Shown: positions 62,996 through 64,000 of the stretch, one piece after another
Numbering within the stretch: the first letter of the stretch is position 1
Layout of the letters: each line of letters begins with the position of its first letter
Assembly: GCA_004297625.1 (NCBI GenBank)
Contig: SCTY01000026.1
Span: 1-64,000, forward strand
DNA length: 64,000 nt
Source: Betaproteobacteria bacterium
Lineage (GTDB): Bacteria; Pseudomonadota; Gammaproteobacteria; Burkholderiales; SG8-39
Direction: 5' to 3'
The notes under the pieces: generated by a model
Seen by the model: the letters and a program-made list of their open reading frames with translations, nothing else
Databases searched by the model: none
What the model was told of the DNA's origin: nothing
Made by a program: the position numbers and the translations under genes

Positions 62996-63462
62996 AAACC
63001 CGGGCGACCGAATTTCTCGCCAAGCACGGCGTCACCTATACCGAGCACGAGTACGAATACGTCGAGCACGGCGGTACGCGGGTTTCTTCCGAATCGCTAG
63101 GCGTGCCGGAGCACGAGGTGGTGAAGACGCTCGTGATGCAGGACGAGCATGCAAAGCCGCTCATCGTGCTCATGCACGGCGATCGCAAAGTTTCGACCAA
63201 GAACCTTGCGCGCCAGGCCGGCAAGAAATCGATCGAGCCCTGCAAGCCCGAAGTGGCGCAGCGCCATACCGGCTACCAGGTCGGCGGCACCTCGCCTTTC
63301 GGCACCCGCAAGCCGCTCCCCGTGTTCATGGAGCGCTCGATCGCCGAGCTTGCCGCGATCTACATCAACGGCGGCCGCCGCGGTTTCTTGGTTCACGTGA
63401 AGACCCAAGACCTGGTTTCGCTCTTGAAACCAAGTCCGGTGGACGTGGCGCTCGAGGACTAG
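62992..63462 (+). CDS. ybaK: YbaK-type Cys-tRNA(Pro) deacylase
   Basis: 156 residues of the YbaK/EbsC family, with the conserved Lys in HEVVKTLVM, GDRKVSTKNLARQ and the GGTSPFGTRKPLPV loop. It hydrolyses cysteine mischarged on tRNA-Pro. The ATG overlaps the xerD stop (ATGA). The stop shares CTAG with the convergent folB. Confidence 0.9.
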   Translation: MKTRATEFLAKHGVTYTEHEYEYVEHGGTRVSSESLGVPEHEVVKTLVMQDEHAKPLIVLMHGDRKVSTKNLARQAGKKSIEPCKPEVAQRHTGYQVGGTSPFGTRKPLPVFMERSIAELAAIYINGGRRGFLVHVKTQDLVSLLKPSPVDVALED

Positions 63463-63809
63463 GTCCGCCGCCGCTCGATCGTCACGCCGACGAGTCCGAC
63501 GTCCTTCAGGATGCCGAGCTTCGCTATCGATACCTTCACCGAGGCGGCGCCGAATTCCTCGAGCACCAGGCGCGCGACCCGCTCGGCAAGTGTTTCCACC
63601 AGGTTCACGTGACCGGAGGCGACTTCCCGTATGCGCGTGGTCACTTTGTCGTAGTCGATGCAGTCGGCCACCTTGTCGCTCGTGAACACCGCGGCGTTGG
63701 CGATGCCGATCTCGATATCGAAGCGCACGGTTTGCGGCACGGCGCGCTCGCGGCGGTGAAATCCGATCAGCGTCGGGAGGCGGAAGTCGCGGATGAAGAT
63801 GTGATCCAT
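63459..63809 (-). CDS. folB: Dihydroneopterin aldolase
   Basis: 116 residues, full length: [17 protein letters not shown] at the N-terminus and a catalytic-Lys region ([12 protein letters not shown]) in which the usual Lys-Pro is Lys-Leu. It converts dihydroneopterin to 6-hydroxymethyl-dihydropterin in folate synthesis. TATAAT ends 10 bases before the ATG, with no Shine-Dalgarno. Confidence 0.92.
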   Translation of the reverse strand: MDHIFIRDFRLPTLIGFHRRERAVPQTVRFDIEIGIANAAVFTSDKVADCIDYDKVTTRIREVASGHVNLVETLAERVARLVLEEFGAASVKVSIAKLGILKDVGLVGVTIERRRT

Positions 63810-63819
63810 GCCCGCGACG

Positions 63820-63844
63820 ATTATAGGTGTCGGGCAGGTAGAAT
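63820..63844. promoter_or_regulatory. Divergent -10 boxes of folB and plsY
   Basis: TATAAT toward folB (minus strand, 63825 down to 63820; 10 bases before its ATG) and TAGAAT toward plsY (63839-63844; 8 bases before its ATG) share the 43-base gap. Neither gene has a Shine-Dalgarno sequence, so both messages may be leaderless or nearly so. Confidence 0.5.
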
Positions 63845-63852
63845 TCGCCGCG

Positions 63853-64000
63853 ATGCACGAAATTTCGGCTTACCTCATCACGGTCGTGGCGGCGTACTGC
63901 CTTGGCTCGATCTCGTCCGCCATCGTGGTGAGCAAGCTGATGCGTCTTCCCGACCCGCGCAGCTACGGCTCGAAAAACCCCGGCGCGACGAACGTGCTGC
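63853..64000 (+). CDS. plsY: Glycerol-3-phosphate acyltransferase PlsY (5' part)
   Basis: The first 49 codons are in the window. They show a membrane helix ([21 protein letters not shown]) followed by the PlsY glycine-rich motif [16 protein letters not shown], which binds the phosphate of the substrates. The enzyme acylates glycerol 3-phosphate from acyl phosphate, starting membrane phospholipid synthesis. It continues past the window edge. TAGAAT lies 8 bases before the ATG. Confidence 0.92.
   Translation, partial: MHEISAYLITVVAAYCLGSISSAIVVSKLMRLPDPRSYGSKNPGATNVL

Overview
The window is a 64 kb piece of a GC-rich proteobacterial chromosome, most likely a betaproteobacterium (Burkholderiales or a related uncultured lineage). 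The main reasons are two Bug-type receptors of the tripartite tricarboxylate transporter family, the block fba-purC-purE-tsaC, the terminal block ogt-xerD-ybaK-folB/plsY, and very dense gene packing with constant ATGA, GTGA and TGATG overlaps. I see no rRNA, tRNA, CRISPR array, prophage or complete insertion sequence.

Layout. 1-2.4 kb: the end of an antidote gene, creD, and a HepT/MntA toxin-antitoxin pair with a perfect 22-base palindrome at its promoter. 2.4-4.7 kb: a SpeD-SpeE fusion and nudC. 4.75-10.8 kb: lower glycolysis/Calvin-type genes tkt-gap-pgk-yjbQ-pyk. 10.8-16.2 kb: a cupin, a core MetE-like protein and a four-gene redox/acetyltransferase run. 16.2-28 kb: a large sugar-acid-type catabolic locus, comprising an NMT1-type ABC importer, a TetR regulator, two DapA-family lyases, an enolase-superfamily dehydratase, a Gfo/Idh/MocA dehydrogenase, two xylose-isomerase-like TIM barrels, a Bug receptor and an SMP-30 lactonase. 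It ends in two gene remnants fused tail to tail. 28-35.6 kb: an EF-G paralogue, small membrane and secreted proteins, and a Gld-like ABC system. 35.7-42.3 kb: an NlpC/P60 lipoprotein, a flavin amine oxidase, a two-subunit AcnX dehydratase, a sulfatase and typA. 42.4-45.7 kb: class I fba, purC, purE, tsaC. 45.7-59.7 kb: a lipoprotein, phoD, and a GntR-controlled catabolic island. 59.7-64 kb: a lower-GC DUF433/PIN toxin-antitoxin pair, a dienelactone hydrolase, ogt, xerD, ybaK, folB and the start of plsY.

The most interesting region is 48.4-59.7 kb. One continuous plus-strand run encodes a split UxaA/SuyAB-type dehydratase or lyase, a full second succinate-dehydrogenase-like complex (B, C, D, then A 6 kb later), a two-subunit class I fumarase/tartrate-dehydratase-like enzyme with a shrunken chalcone-isomerase-like gene between its subunits, a Bug receptor, a TAXI-TRAP transporter and a two-subunit ThDP decarboxylase of the sulfopyruvate/phosphonopyruvate type. 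It looks like a copy of part of the TCA cycle retuned for a C4-acid analogue. The substrate cannot be read from the sequence.

A second window-wide pattern concerns starts. Many genes that begin a transcript have a TATAAT-like hexamer only 5-12 bases before the start codon and no Shine-Dalgarno sequence, and several divergent pairs share overlapping -10 boxes. This suggests frequent leaderless transcripts.
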